From Petrosia ficiformis (Eukaryota > Porifera > Demospongiae > Haplosclerida > Petrosiidae), in assembly GCA_947044365.1 (NCBI GenBank), contig OX345637.1:8989076-9053075 (forward strand): 64,000 nt of DNA, written 5' to 3'. Positions 22,901-33,262 of the stretch are shown piece by piece. Position numbers and translations under genes: made by a program. A model generated the notes under the pieces. It made no database searches. It was not told where the DNA came from and worked only from the letters and a program-made list of their open reading frames with translations. The first letter of the stretch is position 1. The number at the start of each line of letters is the position of its first letter.

Positions 22901-24720
22901 GTAACTGGGTAGTTATGCATGGAGCCTGTGCTCGATATAGTAGTGATGACTGCCTTAATTGTGTTTGGTTTGATACACTGCTTTGCTAGCGACAGCAAGT
23001 TATACAAATTGTCATATCATTATCACTGAAAGGTTTTAGCAAAAGCCTCTTGTTTTTGTTCCTTGTATAAGTTGAAGTCATCCACAAGGTTGTTTGAGAC
23101 CAATGTTCGTAGTTTTCTACCAATTTTGCGAAGAGACACACAGACAGACACACACAATATAATTACCATATGCTGAGGGTAATTATGTACACAAGGCTTT
23201 GACAATAAAGTTTATTGTAATTAAATTAGACACTCACTCAATATAAACAATGTACAGTCACTATTTGTGGAAAATACATCTCGACAATTCACAACAGCTT
23301 GATCCAGATCAGATGTAGCTCGAAATGTTAGTGTAGCATTTGTAGTTAGTAATGAGTTGTTAAAACTATTAAGAGTTGATACAAACTCAGGATCATCTGG
23401 ATCTGAACCAGATGCACCATTGGTATGAGTAATCGAAACACCTTCTGAAGGAATACTCCATGAGAGAAGATTTGTAGGAATACCAGATCTAGAGGTATCA
23501 ACTGCACAGTTTATACTAATATCAGTACCAGTTTCAGCATGTGTACCATCTCCTATATCAGTTCTACAATACTGTCCACCATCTAACACAACTGATGTTA
23601 GTACTAAAGAACAAGAATTCAAATCAACACATGTACTAAGATAGATATTTATTTTTATGAAGTCTATATAACACAACATAATATTTCTTGAAGAGCTCAA
23701 GGGCCTTCATAGCTAAAGAAGACCCTCTGGTTAAAATGTTCTTTTCAGGAAATAATTATACTATTGTGCTATATAACGTTACCACAATAAATACTGAAAA
23801 CACAATATGGAACCTTTATGGAATAGATATTTATTTGTTAGATGGCATAAACAGTAGCAATTGGAAACCTGTTTTTTATCAACTGTACAGTGATTCAAAT
23901 GCAACCATCCTCATTGTTTTGCCAACTAGTGGTGAAATTGTATCAGGTGATATCTGAATAGTGCTTGAAATTAGTTTAGCCAAATTCATGTATAACAGTT
24001 TTTAGTGGAGTTTTCAGTTTCAGTCAATGCTTAAAACAAAAGAACTGTTTGTGGGAATGACTATATACATGGTTAGTTGGTAATTAGAAGTATATTTTTT
24101 AATGTCATAACTGTATCAAAATGACTCCTGTACTATACTTATATGAATATGATATCCCTTCTTTGCACAAGATGTATGTGTTGTGATAATATTTTTGAAA
24201 AAAAGGTATCTTCCCATTTGTCCAGTTCACTATGTAATGTGTGCCTACTCAAGAGGGTCAATTTCCATACTTTAGTAAAAAAAAAAAAAAAGAGCACACT
24301 GTCTACAGTATAGAGGCTACACAATACCAGTAAGAGGATAAGAATGACAAATCTAATGGAAGAGTGTCGACATCATGGGGAAGAACAGAAACTAGAAATA
24401 AAACTATCTGTAAAAAGAATTGTTACTACAGGGATGATACATTTCAAAAAAGCAGTGATGTTCATCATTTCAAACACCTATTATTCATAAACATTGCTGT
24501 TGAAAACAATTCTGCTCAAGTATAAAAATATAAAAATAAAAAAAATAATTATGTATATATATATATACTTATATATCACCGAGCATTTGTATTGTAAAGA
24601 CTTAATATTTTTGTTTATTATGACTATTAATTAACTTAATTACAGATCATTTTTCTACATGTTCAACTTACCTTTTTGGAAATATAGCAGTAAAATCACC
24701 AGATACAATCCAGCTTTCAT
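16970..24720 (-). CDS. Gene C: Ig/FN3 receptor with ITIM-like tail
   Basis: Exons: 24720-24672 (leader MKAGLYLVILLL...), 23603-23238 (Ig), 22748-22473 (FN3), 22413-22331 and 19563-19353 (second FN3, phase-0 split), 19293-18892 (beta module, then long poly-Ser stalk), 17344-17297 (short Cys-containing stalk exon) and 17241-16970 (membrane span plus tail). The exon lengths sum to 1707 nt, exactly 568 codons plus stop, which supports the model. Membrane span about SVISSLFTLFVVYLCC. The tail carries NPVYDT, NQAYDHV (Tyr550) and SEYETV (Tyr563); the last fits the ITIM consensus S/I/V/L-x-Y-x-x-I/V/L. A role as a signalling surface receptor is inferred; the ligand is unknown. Close paralogue of B outside the tail, and tail paralogue of F. 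Confidence 0.88.
18043..18854. mobile_element. 812-bp TA-flanked TIR element in gene C intron
   Basis: The left end CACTGTAAAAAGTAATAGG is matched in reverse by the right end ending 'ttcatttttacagtg'. The inverted match runs about 55 bp and includes 'ggttattttaaccctca'. TA flanks both ends (18041-18042 and 18855-18856), as for Tc1/mariner-type insertions. Inside, 18240-18420 and 18478-18700 are diverged direct copies. A truncated relative begins near 21248. No transposase ORF, so non-autonomous. Confidence 0.8.
18938..19005 (-). repeat. (GAT/TCA)n microsatellite coding poly-Ser stalk
   Basis: A trinucleotide run interrupted by 'gttgatgatgttg' falls inside the coding part of exon 19293-18892. 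On the minus strand it encodes a run of Ser with a few Thr. Because the unit is three bases, slippage would lengthen or shorten the extracellular stalk without breaking frame. Confidence 0.85.
19800..21240. other. Gene C intron rich in repeats
   Basis: Part of the second-FN3 intron. It holds a copy of R3 near 20275-20350 ('agggatggcacgg', 'gccacccatac', 'gagctgaaatctctgc') and R2 near 20925-21075. No exon found. Confidence 0.45.
21695..22275. repeat. Interspersed repeat R4 with GC-rich core
   Basis: It starts 'acccttagaggactgagcttg' and ends near 'cttctaagggtta', which mirrors the start, so a short TIR (AACCCTTAGAGGACT-type) is likely. Relatives of the left part are at 57179 and 57848. The GC-rich core gives a spurious 74-residue ORF at 21895. 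It sits in an intron of gene C. Confidence 0.6.
23950..24660. other. First intron of gene C, no exon seen
   Basis: Between the Ig and leader exons. Contains an A run near 24278-24292 and AT-rich sequence. A 89-residue plus-strand ORF at 23688-23957 has no recognisable features and is not called. Confidence 0.4.
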
Positions 24721-24794
24721 TTTACCTCAGTAACACTCAGCTGAAGCTGGCGACTGATTCACCAGCAACTGATTCACTGGGGCGGGGTGACAAA

Positions 24795-25100
24795 CCATAA
24801 AGAATGCAATGAATGTGCTGTTGTATATAATAATATAATTATATATAATTATGTTGGTTAAATTAAAGCTTTCTCAGTCTGGGCTGCGATTGTTTTTAAA
24901 GCTAATGATATAAAGAATGCAATGAGTGTGCTGTTGTGCGCACAACTATTGTAAGTTATATTTATATATATAATTATAATTATATATAATATATAATTAT
25001 ATATATGTTGGTTAATTTAAATTACGGAATAAAGCTTTCTCAGTCAGGTTGTTATGAGTAGTTGTTTGGGCTGTGATTGTTTTTAAAGCTAATGATGTCT
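24795..25100. repeat. Direct duplication upstream of gene C
   Basis: The block 'ataaagaatgcaatga[ga]tgtgctgttg...aaagctttctcagtc...gctg[ct]gattgtttttaaagctaatgat' occurs twice (about 24798-24910 and 24908-25095). TATA-rich spacers differ between the copies. It lies 75-380 bp upstream of the gene C start, so the promoter region may have been duplicated. Confidence 0.7.
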
Positions 25101-25529
25101 ATAACCCAAAGGATTCAACAGCTAAGGAAACAAAACTGCCCAAAGCATGTTTCACCTATAATATATTATAATTACATTACATAGTCTTGTACATATAGTG
25201 TATGTACACATTTTATAATGACTTGTGGTTGTTTGTAATATGTCCGTTTGTATACTGCACTGTGTTATAATATTCATGTATGTATTTGAACCATAATTAT
25301 AATGCAAGTGTATTATATAGACTCTTGGAGTGTCACAAAAGAAGCTGGGGTGACGGGGTCCCCATAATTAATAATGTACTATAGTTATAAAATATTGTAC
25401 ATCTTTATTAGTCTCACATATTTTGTGAAGGTAAAGACCTTGAGACAAGATCTGCATCAAATATTAATGTATCTCAGTATAATCTTTACTGACTAGTACA
25501 ATAATTATTATAAGAATCTTTTATGGTTT

Positions 25530-26930
25530 GGAAAGACGTTTAAGTTGATATTGAAAACTGTTGAAGCTTTAGACAAGTCAACCAAATTCATTTTTTGGTT
25601 CATCATACTACCCCCTATAAGAAACTCATATGTATGAACCCATCACTCCACCCACATTTTTTCAATATCGATGAATTCCTTAATTATGCATATTTCAAAC
25701 ACGTTTAAGTTCAATATTGAAAAAAGTTGAAGCTTTAGACAAGTCAACCAAATTCATTTTTTGGTTCATCATACTATCCCCTATAAGAAACTCATATGTA
25801 CGAACCCATCACTCCAGCCACATTTTTTCAATATCTATGAATTCCTTAATTATGCATATTTCAAACACGTTTAAGCCAATATTGAAAAAAGTTGAAGCTT
25901 TAGACAAGTCAACCAAATTCAATTTTTGGTTCATCTTACTATCCCCTTTAAGAAACTCATATGTACGAACCCATCACTCCACCCACATTTTTTCAATATC
26001 GATGAATTCCTTAATTATGCATATTTCAAACACGTTTAAGCCAATATTGAAAAAAGTTGAAGCTTTAGACAATTCAACCAAATTCATTTTTTGGTTCATC
26101 ATACTATCCCCTATAAGAAACTCATATGTACGAACCCATCACTCCACCCACATTTTTTCAATATCTATAAATTCCATATTTCAAACACGTTTAAGCCAAT
26201 ATTGAAAAAAGTTGAAGCTTTAGACAAGTCAACCAAATTCAATTTTTGGTTCATCTTACTATCCCCTTTAAGAAACTCATATGTACTAACCCATCACTCC
26301 ACCCACATTTTTTCAATATCGATGAATTCCTGAATTATGTATATTTCAATCACGTTTAAGTTGATATTGAAAACTGTTGAAGCTTTAGACAAGTCAACCA
26401 AATTCAATTTTTGGTTCATCATACTACCCTCTATAAGAAACTCATATGTACGAACCCATCACTCCAGCCACATTTTTTCAATATCTATGAATTCCTTAAT
26501 TATGCATATTTCAAACACGTTTAAGCCAATATTGAAAAAGTTGAAGCTTTAGACAAGTCAACCAAATTCAATTTTTGGTTCATCATACTACCCCCTATAA
26601 GAAACTCATATGTACGAACCCATCACTCCACCCACATTTTTTCAATATCAATGAATTCCTGAATTATGTATATTTCAATCACGTTTAAGTTGGTATTGAA
26701 AACTGTTGAAGCCTTAGACAAGTCAACCAAATTCAATTTTTGGTTCATCTTACTATCCCCTATAAGAAACTCATATGTACGAACCCATCACTCCACCCAC
26801 ATTTTTTCAATATCGATGAATTCCTTAATTATGTGTATTTCAAACACGTTTAAGCCAATATTGAAAAAAGTTGAAGCTTTAGACAACTCAACCAAATTCA
26901 TTTTTTGGTTCATCATACTACCCCCTATTA
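25530..26930. repeat. 165-bp satellite, about 8.5 units
   Basis: Units begin 'cgtttaag' at about 25538, 25702, 25867, 26032, 26186, 26352, 26517, 26681 and 26846. Each carries 'gaagctttagacaagtcaacc' and 'aagaaactcatatgta'. Most units are about 165 bp (55 codons), so frames stay open across several units on both strands. One unit lacks about 10 bp. The array stops in mid-unit at the left end of the transposon at 26930. Confidence 0.95.
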
Positions 26931-26986
26931 TAATGATGTCACTTCCAGTCAATGCATAATAATTATACATTAACCACTTAATATAT
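26930..26986 (+). repeat. Left terminal inverted repeat of transposon
   Basis: Matches the reverse complement of 31960-32016. The first bases ATAATGATGTCACTTCCAG are identical at both ends. It overlaps the last codons of the transposase. Confidence 0.88.
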
Positions 26987-29572
26987 TAGGCAGCAATATA
27001 ATACCTGAACTATTTTCCTTTTATTTAAACTTAACTCTTCAATGAATCGAATTTGCCTTCCTAAAAGTAGTGGATAATGTTTGTACAGAAAAACATCTGG
27101 TCTCAATTGCTTTTCATGATTGTGGTCAATGCTCTTCAGTATGTTGTGCCATGACTCAACAGCACCATTAGTACGTTCATCCTTCTGTAGTCAATCAAAT
27201 CTTAATATATTGCTTGTTATCTAACCTTTTATATACCTTCATAACATATGTTTTCTGATATTTCTGATGTCTCCTTGGATCGCCTATGTATGTAACAAGA
27301 TTATACAAAACATAATTTTCCAAGTTTACAATAGTAACCTCGCATGAGGGAAGTCCATATGGGAAGTGTTGGAATCCACTTTGTTTCTAGCACACTCATA
27401 AACTTTGGTTGATAAAAAGGATTAACGTCACCATCATCATCTATCTTTTCACTAATTTGGACTTTTCTAAGTCTCTCCACAAAATATGTCCCAAAAAGTT
27501 TCTTCATTAGTTGTTTCACGTAAACTTCTTCATCCTCTGTGCAATCTTCTTCATCCTCATTATCATCCTTTGAAGTCACATCACTTTTCAATACATCATT
27601 AACTATAGAGTCACTGTCATCCAAACAACCTAATGAACCAATCATATTGCACAGAGAGTTGTGTGAATCAATAACTCTTTCATCAATGTGAGGTGAGCAA
27701 ACGAGTATTTTGATGCAAAATAGGCATTTCTCAACTTGGTCCAATGATGTTGAGTTGACCAGCACAGACATACAATACAATGCATATTGATACACCTTCT
27801 TTCCACTGTATAAATATAAGATTATTGTTGGTAATTATTGGTGTTACATACTTACAATAGCCTTTTTAAGTCTTCTTTAGCATTCTTCATTACATGACTT
27901 ATACATGCTAAGACAAAAACCCCACTAAAATCTTCTTCTTCTGCACTATTGGTAACAATTCTAAAACATCTTTTTAGGTAAGCATTTAGAGACTCTTCAT
28001 TATATACACTTAAAAAACTTAAAAGCAATACTCGACTTCTGTCAGTTATAACGTGGCAAGGAGTTGCTTTGCATCCATAACCAAATATCTGAGCTTCACC
28101 TCTTCTAAAAACTTGTAAAAAGTTGCATACAGCAGGAACAGAATGGTCTGCAGACACAAACTCAGCAATGGCAACAGATACTTTAGATATTGGATGAGAT
28201 ACAACTAGTGCATAATACAGCAACTGTTTGTCTTGAGAAAAGCTATTAGAGACTTTTTGAGGTAGTGAAACAATTGTTCCAGTTGCATCACAATGTAAAG
28301 GTTTTTCTTTAACTACAGAATGATACAAACGAATTCCTGCTTCTGTGAAACATATGACTCCAAATGGAATTGCTTGTATCACCTGTATATACCCCCCTAT
28401 ATTACTGTTAGGAAGAATATTAAATAGATTCTCAGCATCTTTGAGGATGTGTTCTCGCAAATACATTGTTGACAATACAACGTTGTCATCAAATTGCAAG
28501 TTTTTTCTGCTTTCGGATGAAATTTTCTGAAGAACAGAAGGAGTAGCTCCAATTCCGTCTCTATTGCCAGATAAAAACTGTTCCTTGGGTAATTGCAAGA
28601 TCTGCATGTTTTGAATGCAAGATGGTTTTATATTGGTCAACTTGGTTCTTAAAGCCACCCTCTCAGACCCTTTAATTGGTCTTGCTCTTCTCTCTGTTTT
28701 GCTATGTTTAATTTGTGTATTAATGAAATACACCTGAATGAAAAAGAAATTAATTACATAGCCCATCAGTAAAAGGCAAACCTTTGCATAGATTTTGGTG
28801 CTTTTTGTTTTGGATTTGTCATAAAAGTTTATCTGTACACGACATGGGCAGTTGGTGAAAGTACAGTGAGCAATTGCACGAAAAGATGGAGAGGACTTTT
28901 TCCGCTGTCCTTGCTTTACTCGTCCATGTTCAAAAACAAATGAGCAGTAAGGGTTCACTTCCTTTAATGCAGACCATAAGATATGTGTCCATTCAAACTT
29001 ACAATGGTTGGTTAATTGAATAGTAGCACAGTTTGGTACTTCAGTTTCAAAATGTGCTGAATCCTGTTGGAAATCAAACTTTTATGTTACCACTTACAAA
29101 ATTAATATGCATATATATATACATACAGGTGAGTTTATCCACTTTGGAGTTTTTAAATAGTCAAGTGTTGGTAGTAAATCCTATGAAAAAATAATACAAT
29201 CCCCACAAATTCAGAAATGTGATTGTTTTATCACCTCAACTATGCAGTGGGTGGACTGATCATAGTTATCTGTTGTAAAACAAAAGGGTTGCAAGTTATG
29301 TCTAATTATAAGCTACATACATACATACATACATACATGTTTTAATCCATCTAACCTTCTTCATATATTGCTTCAATTCTCATCTCTTCTTTACATGTAG
29401 TACACTTATAGTACTCATTTTTTTTCAGGGATGCTAGACTTATACCTATACATTCCTCATGGAACCATTCACCGCAATAATTACACATTATCATGTTCCT
29501 TGTTAACACTTTGATGATACTAAATTCTATACTATACATTTGTGTACCTTGAATTGTCATAAATACTTTCAC
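26978..29572 (-). CDS. PHD finger-DDE transposase
   Basis: Exons on the minus strand: about 29572-29356 (PHD finger; MCNYCGEWFHEEC, then YKCTTC), 29269-29235, 29180-29127, 29063-28782 (with a second Cys cluster, HCTFTNCPC), 28733-27856, 27805-27339, 27283-27237 and 27184-26978. Phases agree through all of them. Likely catalytic acids: Asp in LHCDATGT, Asp in VITDRSR and Glu in NGAVESWH. NPFYQPKF...WIPTLPIWTSL before the last motif is typical of transposase-like proteins common in cnidarian and sponge genomes, as I recall. An acidic stretch (DDNEDEEDCTEDEE) lies between the second and third motifs. Probable role: cut-and-paste transposition of the 5.1-kb element. No disabling mutation was seen in these exons, so it may be recent. 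Start exon uncertain. Confidence 0.78.
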
Positions 29573-29608
29573 ATATGCAATATGTTGTAGTACATTTCAA
29601 ACTCTAAT

Positions 29609-29803
29609 GTAATATAAATTTATGACGAATGTATATAGTGTATCAATACTATATATATATATTAAATTAACACAACCTCATTGACAGGTTGCTTCACTAT
29701 GACCATGTCATGCTCTTGCAAGCCAGGTAAAGGAATACATGTAGTATGCTAGTATTAAATTCACACATTTAATGATTTAATATTGTGCTCATGTAGTTAG
29801 ATA
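29609..29803. repeat. 195-bp direct repeat, copy 1
   Basis: Almost identical to 30837-31031 (offset 1228 bp; one difference seen near the end). On the minus strand it contains an open piece HDMVIVKQPVNE bounded by possible splice sites, so an upstream transposase exon may be duplicated. Confidence 0.92.
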
Positions 29804-30038
29804 CCTTCTCATTATCGATTTTTTGAGAAAACAGCTCCAATTCTGAAGTGCTCATCTGTTCATTGTAAATGAGTATATTGCAACCATCATAACATTTCAA
29901 TTGAAAAATTAATCGTAATTTCAGCTTGTACTTGTAAATCCACATCTGATGTTTGTACATCACAAGGTAATGATGGTTGAAACTGTGAATAATTTCCAAT
30001 ACAGTGGGTGTATATACAGCTATTAAATTGTCATTAAC

Positions 30039-30486
30039 CTCTACAGTGGTTGATGATTGAGGACGTTTCTTAATCGTACTAGACTGTAAATGGATTTCGA
30101 TAAATACATGTAAAACAATTTACAACAGACACTCTCAGACTTACCACTGCCTCATTACAACAAGTAAAATGATCAGGAACATGATCATTCTTACAAAATG
30201 AATAGTAATCATGTATTTCTCCAATACAAAACAAACTAATTACCTTGGAATCATCAAGTAATTTAACTACTTCATCCTTGATGCCATTAATGTTGTAATA
30301 CCAAACATTATAGACTGCCTTCACAAATGCTACACTTGGCTTTAATTTACCTGAAATGGACATAGATGCCCTCACCCAGTAACCATTTGGAAAGGAGAAG
30401 AGTGTATGGTGCACACTTGGCAACCCCTCCATTACAATGAATTGGAGCAACTTTGTAGAATCTACTTTAAACTTTCTTCTTGGTGC
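30039..30486 (-). CDS. Upstream exons of transposon gene
   Basis: Exon 30486-30145 (PRRKFKVDSTKLLQ..., HTLFSFPNGYWVRAS, CIGEIHDYYSFCKND) ends in a GTAAGT donor. Exon 30083-30039 (SSTIKKRPQSS) follows in phase 0. Possible continuations are 29960-29910 (QPSLPCDVQTSD) and a piece ending 29805 (MSTSELELFSQK). They are either the N-terminal part of the transposase or a second protein of the element. Family of this part not recognised. Confidence 0.55.
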
Positions 30487-30815
30487 CTAAATACAATTTC
30501 ATAATACAACCTCTTATTGAAATCAATAAACAAATAGTAAATACAGAATTTTAACAAAAAAATGTATAGAATGCACCAAACAAACAAACCATCAATGACA
30601 ATTTCTCTCAGTGACAATTTCTCTCCAACGAATTTGTAAGCAATACATGTGCGTTGAATACACAGCTGCTTTGTCTGTATGTGAACAACATCATGGTTGG
30701 TTGCTGTTGGCTGTGTCTTTATCAATGGTTGGATGCTGTTGCAGCACGCCAGCTGTGTCTTTATCAATGGTTGGATGTTGTTGCAGCACGCCAGCCACTC
30801 CTCAAGGTTATTCAT
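30462..30815 (-). CDS. Possible 5' exon with duplicated segment
   Basis: A minus-strand reading starting MNNLEEWLACCNNIQPL could be the first exon of the transposon gene. It contains a roughly 42-bp tandem duplication (30715-30795, ACCN[NS]IQPLIKTQ twice). No splice junction joining it to 30486 in phase was found, so this is tentative. Confidence 0.25.
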   Translation of the reverse strand: MNNLEEWLACCNNIQPLIKTQLACCNSIQPLIKTQPTATNHDVVHIQTKQLCIQRTCIAYKFVGEKLSLREIVIDGLFVWCILYIFLLKFCIYYLFIDFNKRLYYEIVFRHQEESLK

Positions 30816-30836
30816 AAATTCTTGTTACCACTAATG

Positions 30837-31031
30837 GTAATATAAATTTATGACGAATGTATATAGTGTATCAATACTATATATATATATTAAATTAACA
30901 CAACCTCATTGACAGGTTGCTTCACTATGACCATGTCATGCTCTTGCAAGCCAGGTAAAGGAATACATGTAGTATGCTAGTATTAAATTCACACATTTAA
31001 TGATTTAATATTGTGCTCATGTAGTTGGATT
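30837..31031. repeat. 195-bp direct repeat, copy 2
   Basis: Second copy of 29609-29803. Either a very recent duplication within the element or an assembly duplication. Confidence 0.92.
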
Positions 31032-31164
31032 AAAATAAAGTGATGGACTAGTAATTTAGTTTGACTCAGGTGATGAAAATTTGGTTATGAATTTACCTGA
31101 ATGTTTACATCTGCATATATTACAGTAAAATAATCAATTGCAGTTCATTATAGCAGCTATAAAA

Positions 31165-31275
31165 TTAATAACACATTTTACTTGAAGAAGTGATCGTCTC
31201 ATATTCTGTAGAATTCCAGGGTCTGAGAGGATTAGGATTAGTACTAGTCACATTACTATAAACCTGATTACCCTT
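31165..31275 (-). pseudogene. Receptor cytoplasmic-tail fragment inside transposon
   Basis: The minus strand reads KGNQVYSNV, a Pro/Ser linker, then STEYETITSSSK and a stop. This aligns with the tails of genes C (KGNQAYDHV...SEYETVTF) and F (KGNQAYNHV...IEYEIVIS). The preceding membrane exon is absent. It lies between the TIRs, so it was captured by, or nested into, the transposon. Tyrosine spacing is kept. Confidence 0.75.
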
Positions 31276-31959
31276 ACGTACCAATGTTAGTCATACTAAT
31301 AATAACAGTTTATAGAACCCATAACTTTTGTAATTCAATAATTTTCAAATTCTGTAGTTCACTATTACCATCAGTACATTTAGATTGCACTTATAGTATA
31401 TAGTGGTGATTACGTTTGTTGTTATATATAAGTTATCATGCATGTGATATGTACAATGAGTATCAAGGAATCAGTGAATTAAGTACTTAGTCTATGTGTT
31501 CAAAAATTGGTATAGGTTCACATTGACAGCAAAAGATGTTTGACATTAGGCTAAATGTTTCACGTGCAAAATGTTTTTCTGTAAATTTACTACAAAAAAA
31601 CTAAAACAAAAATGAAACCAAAAAGTAAAATATTTAAAAATTAACTTCAAAAAATTACTTCAAAAATGTGGGGTTGTTATACTCAATAATTAATAATTAA
31701 TAGAGGGATGGATGAAATAATATATATGAAATCAACACAATTGTCTTACATCTCCACTAGTCTTCTTAATAATCTAAAGGTCTAAGGTGAAAAAGATATT
31801 AATATCAGTCAGTGTACATGTTTTGTATACATATTCCTGCATACAATACTCCCTGTGACTGATAAATTGTATTATTAATAAGGGACTTTCCCTTTTGACT
31901 GTTCTTCGTTTTACTGATAATGGTAATGAAAAATGTGGATATTATTTTCCTGGTTCTGC

Positions 31960-32016
31960 ATACATTAAGTGGTTAATGTATAATTATTATGCATTGACTG
32001 GAAGTGACATCATTAT
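31960..32016 (-). repeat. Right terminal inverted repeat of transposon
   Basis: Reverse complement of 26930-26986, ending '...tggaagtgacatcattat'. Confidence 0.88.
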
Positions 32017-32640
32017 TTTAAAACGTTACAAAAGAATATTAAGTGAGAATGAATGGAAAACCACGAAGTAAAACGTCTGTGGCCAGGTTAATGATCATAC
32101 AATACTTTTATTCCATGTTTATTTTCGTTAATAATTTCATTTCACCCTCAAGAGCACTCTCAAATGGTGATATACAGTTAATCTGGCTTTAATATATAAT
32201 GGTATATAACAATATAAATCATAGAAATGACAAGACACCTTTTCATTGTCAGTCTGTAATTTAATGATTAAACCCAGTCAAAAACAATCACAGAGATGAT
32301 CCTAGTATCATATAGGTCATCTTGTATGTATGTGTCACACAATATGTGTGATTCTAATTAACAAAATGTTCTCACAGCAACAGTTGATATACTGTTTATC
32401 TCTACCCTATTATTAACTCTTGCCACACATAGCTAGAAGGTTATAGTAGTTTGCTTGTAAATTACAAAAAAACACGGGTTAAACTGAAGTGTATTTGTGT
32501 TCAGTTTTAAAACCCGTCATATTTATGAATTTACATAGCTAGCTTTGTGCTTTCACGGTACACTAAAACTGAGACATTTTTAGTGGTTTTGTTAAATACC
32601 ATTATGTACACAAAAGCCACAAGAAGCAGTCTCGAGGCTG
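32017..32640. other. Gene-free stretch right of transposon
   Basis: AT-rich sequence with a short palindrome near 32473-32520 ('acacgggttaaac...aaaacccgt'). No exon or known repeat recognised. Confidence 0.35.
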
Positions 32641-32763
32641 CACCTCTTATTATTAATTAACTACATGTACATGTACATGTACAATACAAAAGTAGTATTA
32701 GTACAAATGATTTAGGATAGTTATTAATTAACTACATGTACATGTATAATACAATACATACGT

Positions 32764-32957
32764 ATAGGCGTAGGAATAAATTTCATATTGGGGGGCCCAA
32801 CCCACTGATTATACATATGTTTATGTTAATAAACTATAGTTTTGATTAAACTGTTTTTCTGCACTAAGTGCATTGAAATAAAATATTCCATTGCATTTTA
32901 GTTGGGGGGGGGGGGGCCATGGCCCCCTGGCCCCCCCTATTCCTACACCTATGCAAT
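32764..32957. mobile_element. ~195-bp G-run MITE splitting the B/D intron repeat
   Basis: The ends 'cgtataggcgtaggaata' and 'tattcctacacctatg' are inverted relatives, with long G and C runs inside. Compared with the uninterrupted copy at 7441-7460, the host sequence resumes at 'caatagtaatattag' after the element, with CAATA on both sides as a possible 5-bp target duplication. Confidence 0.75.
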
Positions 32958-33174
32958 AGTAATATTAGTACAGAAGATTTAGTATAGTCTTCTCCATGGT
33001 TGTGTTACTGGAACTTTGTAAACGCAATATAACTAACACAATAGGAATTAGTATAGTCTATAATTATGATTAATTTTATAATTCTTAAATACCAGGGTGA
33101 CTCATAGATTAAACTATGGATAACTAGATTGCAATTTAACACTAAAGAGAAACAGAAAACAAAACAAAAAGTTA

Positions 33175-33262
33175 TAATAAATATATATATATATAAATTA
33201 TATAATATATATATATATATATATATAAATTATATAATATATTTATATATATATATACATTA
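33175..33262. repeat. (AT)n microsatellite
   Basis: Simple TA-rich run with two 'aaattatataatata' interruptions, in the gene D tail intron. Confidence 0.9.

Larger units (their letters stand above)
26930..32016 (-). mobile_element. 5.1-kb PHD/DDE DNA transposon with long TIRs
   Basis: The left end from 26930 (ATAATGATGTCACTTCC...) is repeated in reverse complement up to 32016, with at least 52 matching positions ending near '...accacttaat'. Between the ends are minus-strand exons for a PHD finger and a DDE-type transposase. The transposase stop codon lies within the left TIR. Target-site duplication was not resolved; TAAT or a short TA-rich site is possible. Captured or nested material includes a receptor tail fragment (31165-31275) and a 195-bp direct duplication. 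Family: Mutator-like or a related PHD-bearing DDE group; the exact superfamily is not settled. Confidence 0.85.

Noticed and set aside
23688..23957. 89-residue plus-strand ORF in a gene C intron
   Set aside because: No domain, no splice support and it lies antisense within a well-supported gene.
25717..26959. Overlapping ORFs with 55-residue repeats
   Set aside because: The satellite unit is 165 bp, so any stop-free frame stays open. Both strands are open, which argues against coding.
30611..30845. Two plus-strand ORFs opposite the transposon 5' region
   Set aside because: Antisense to the transposon gene and driven by a short tandem duplication.
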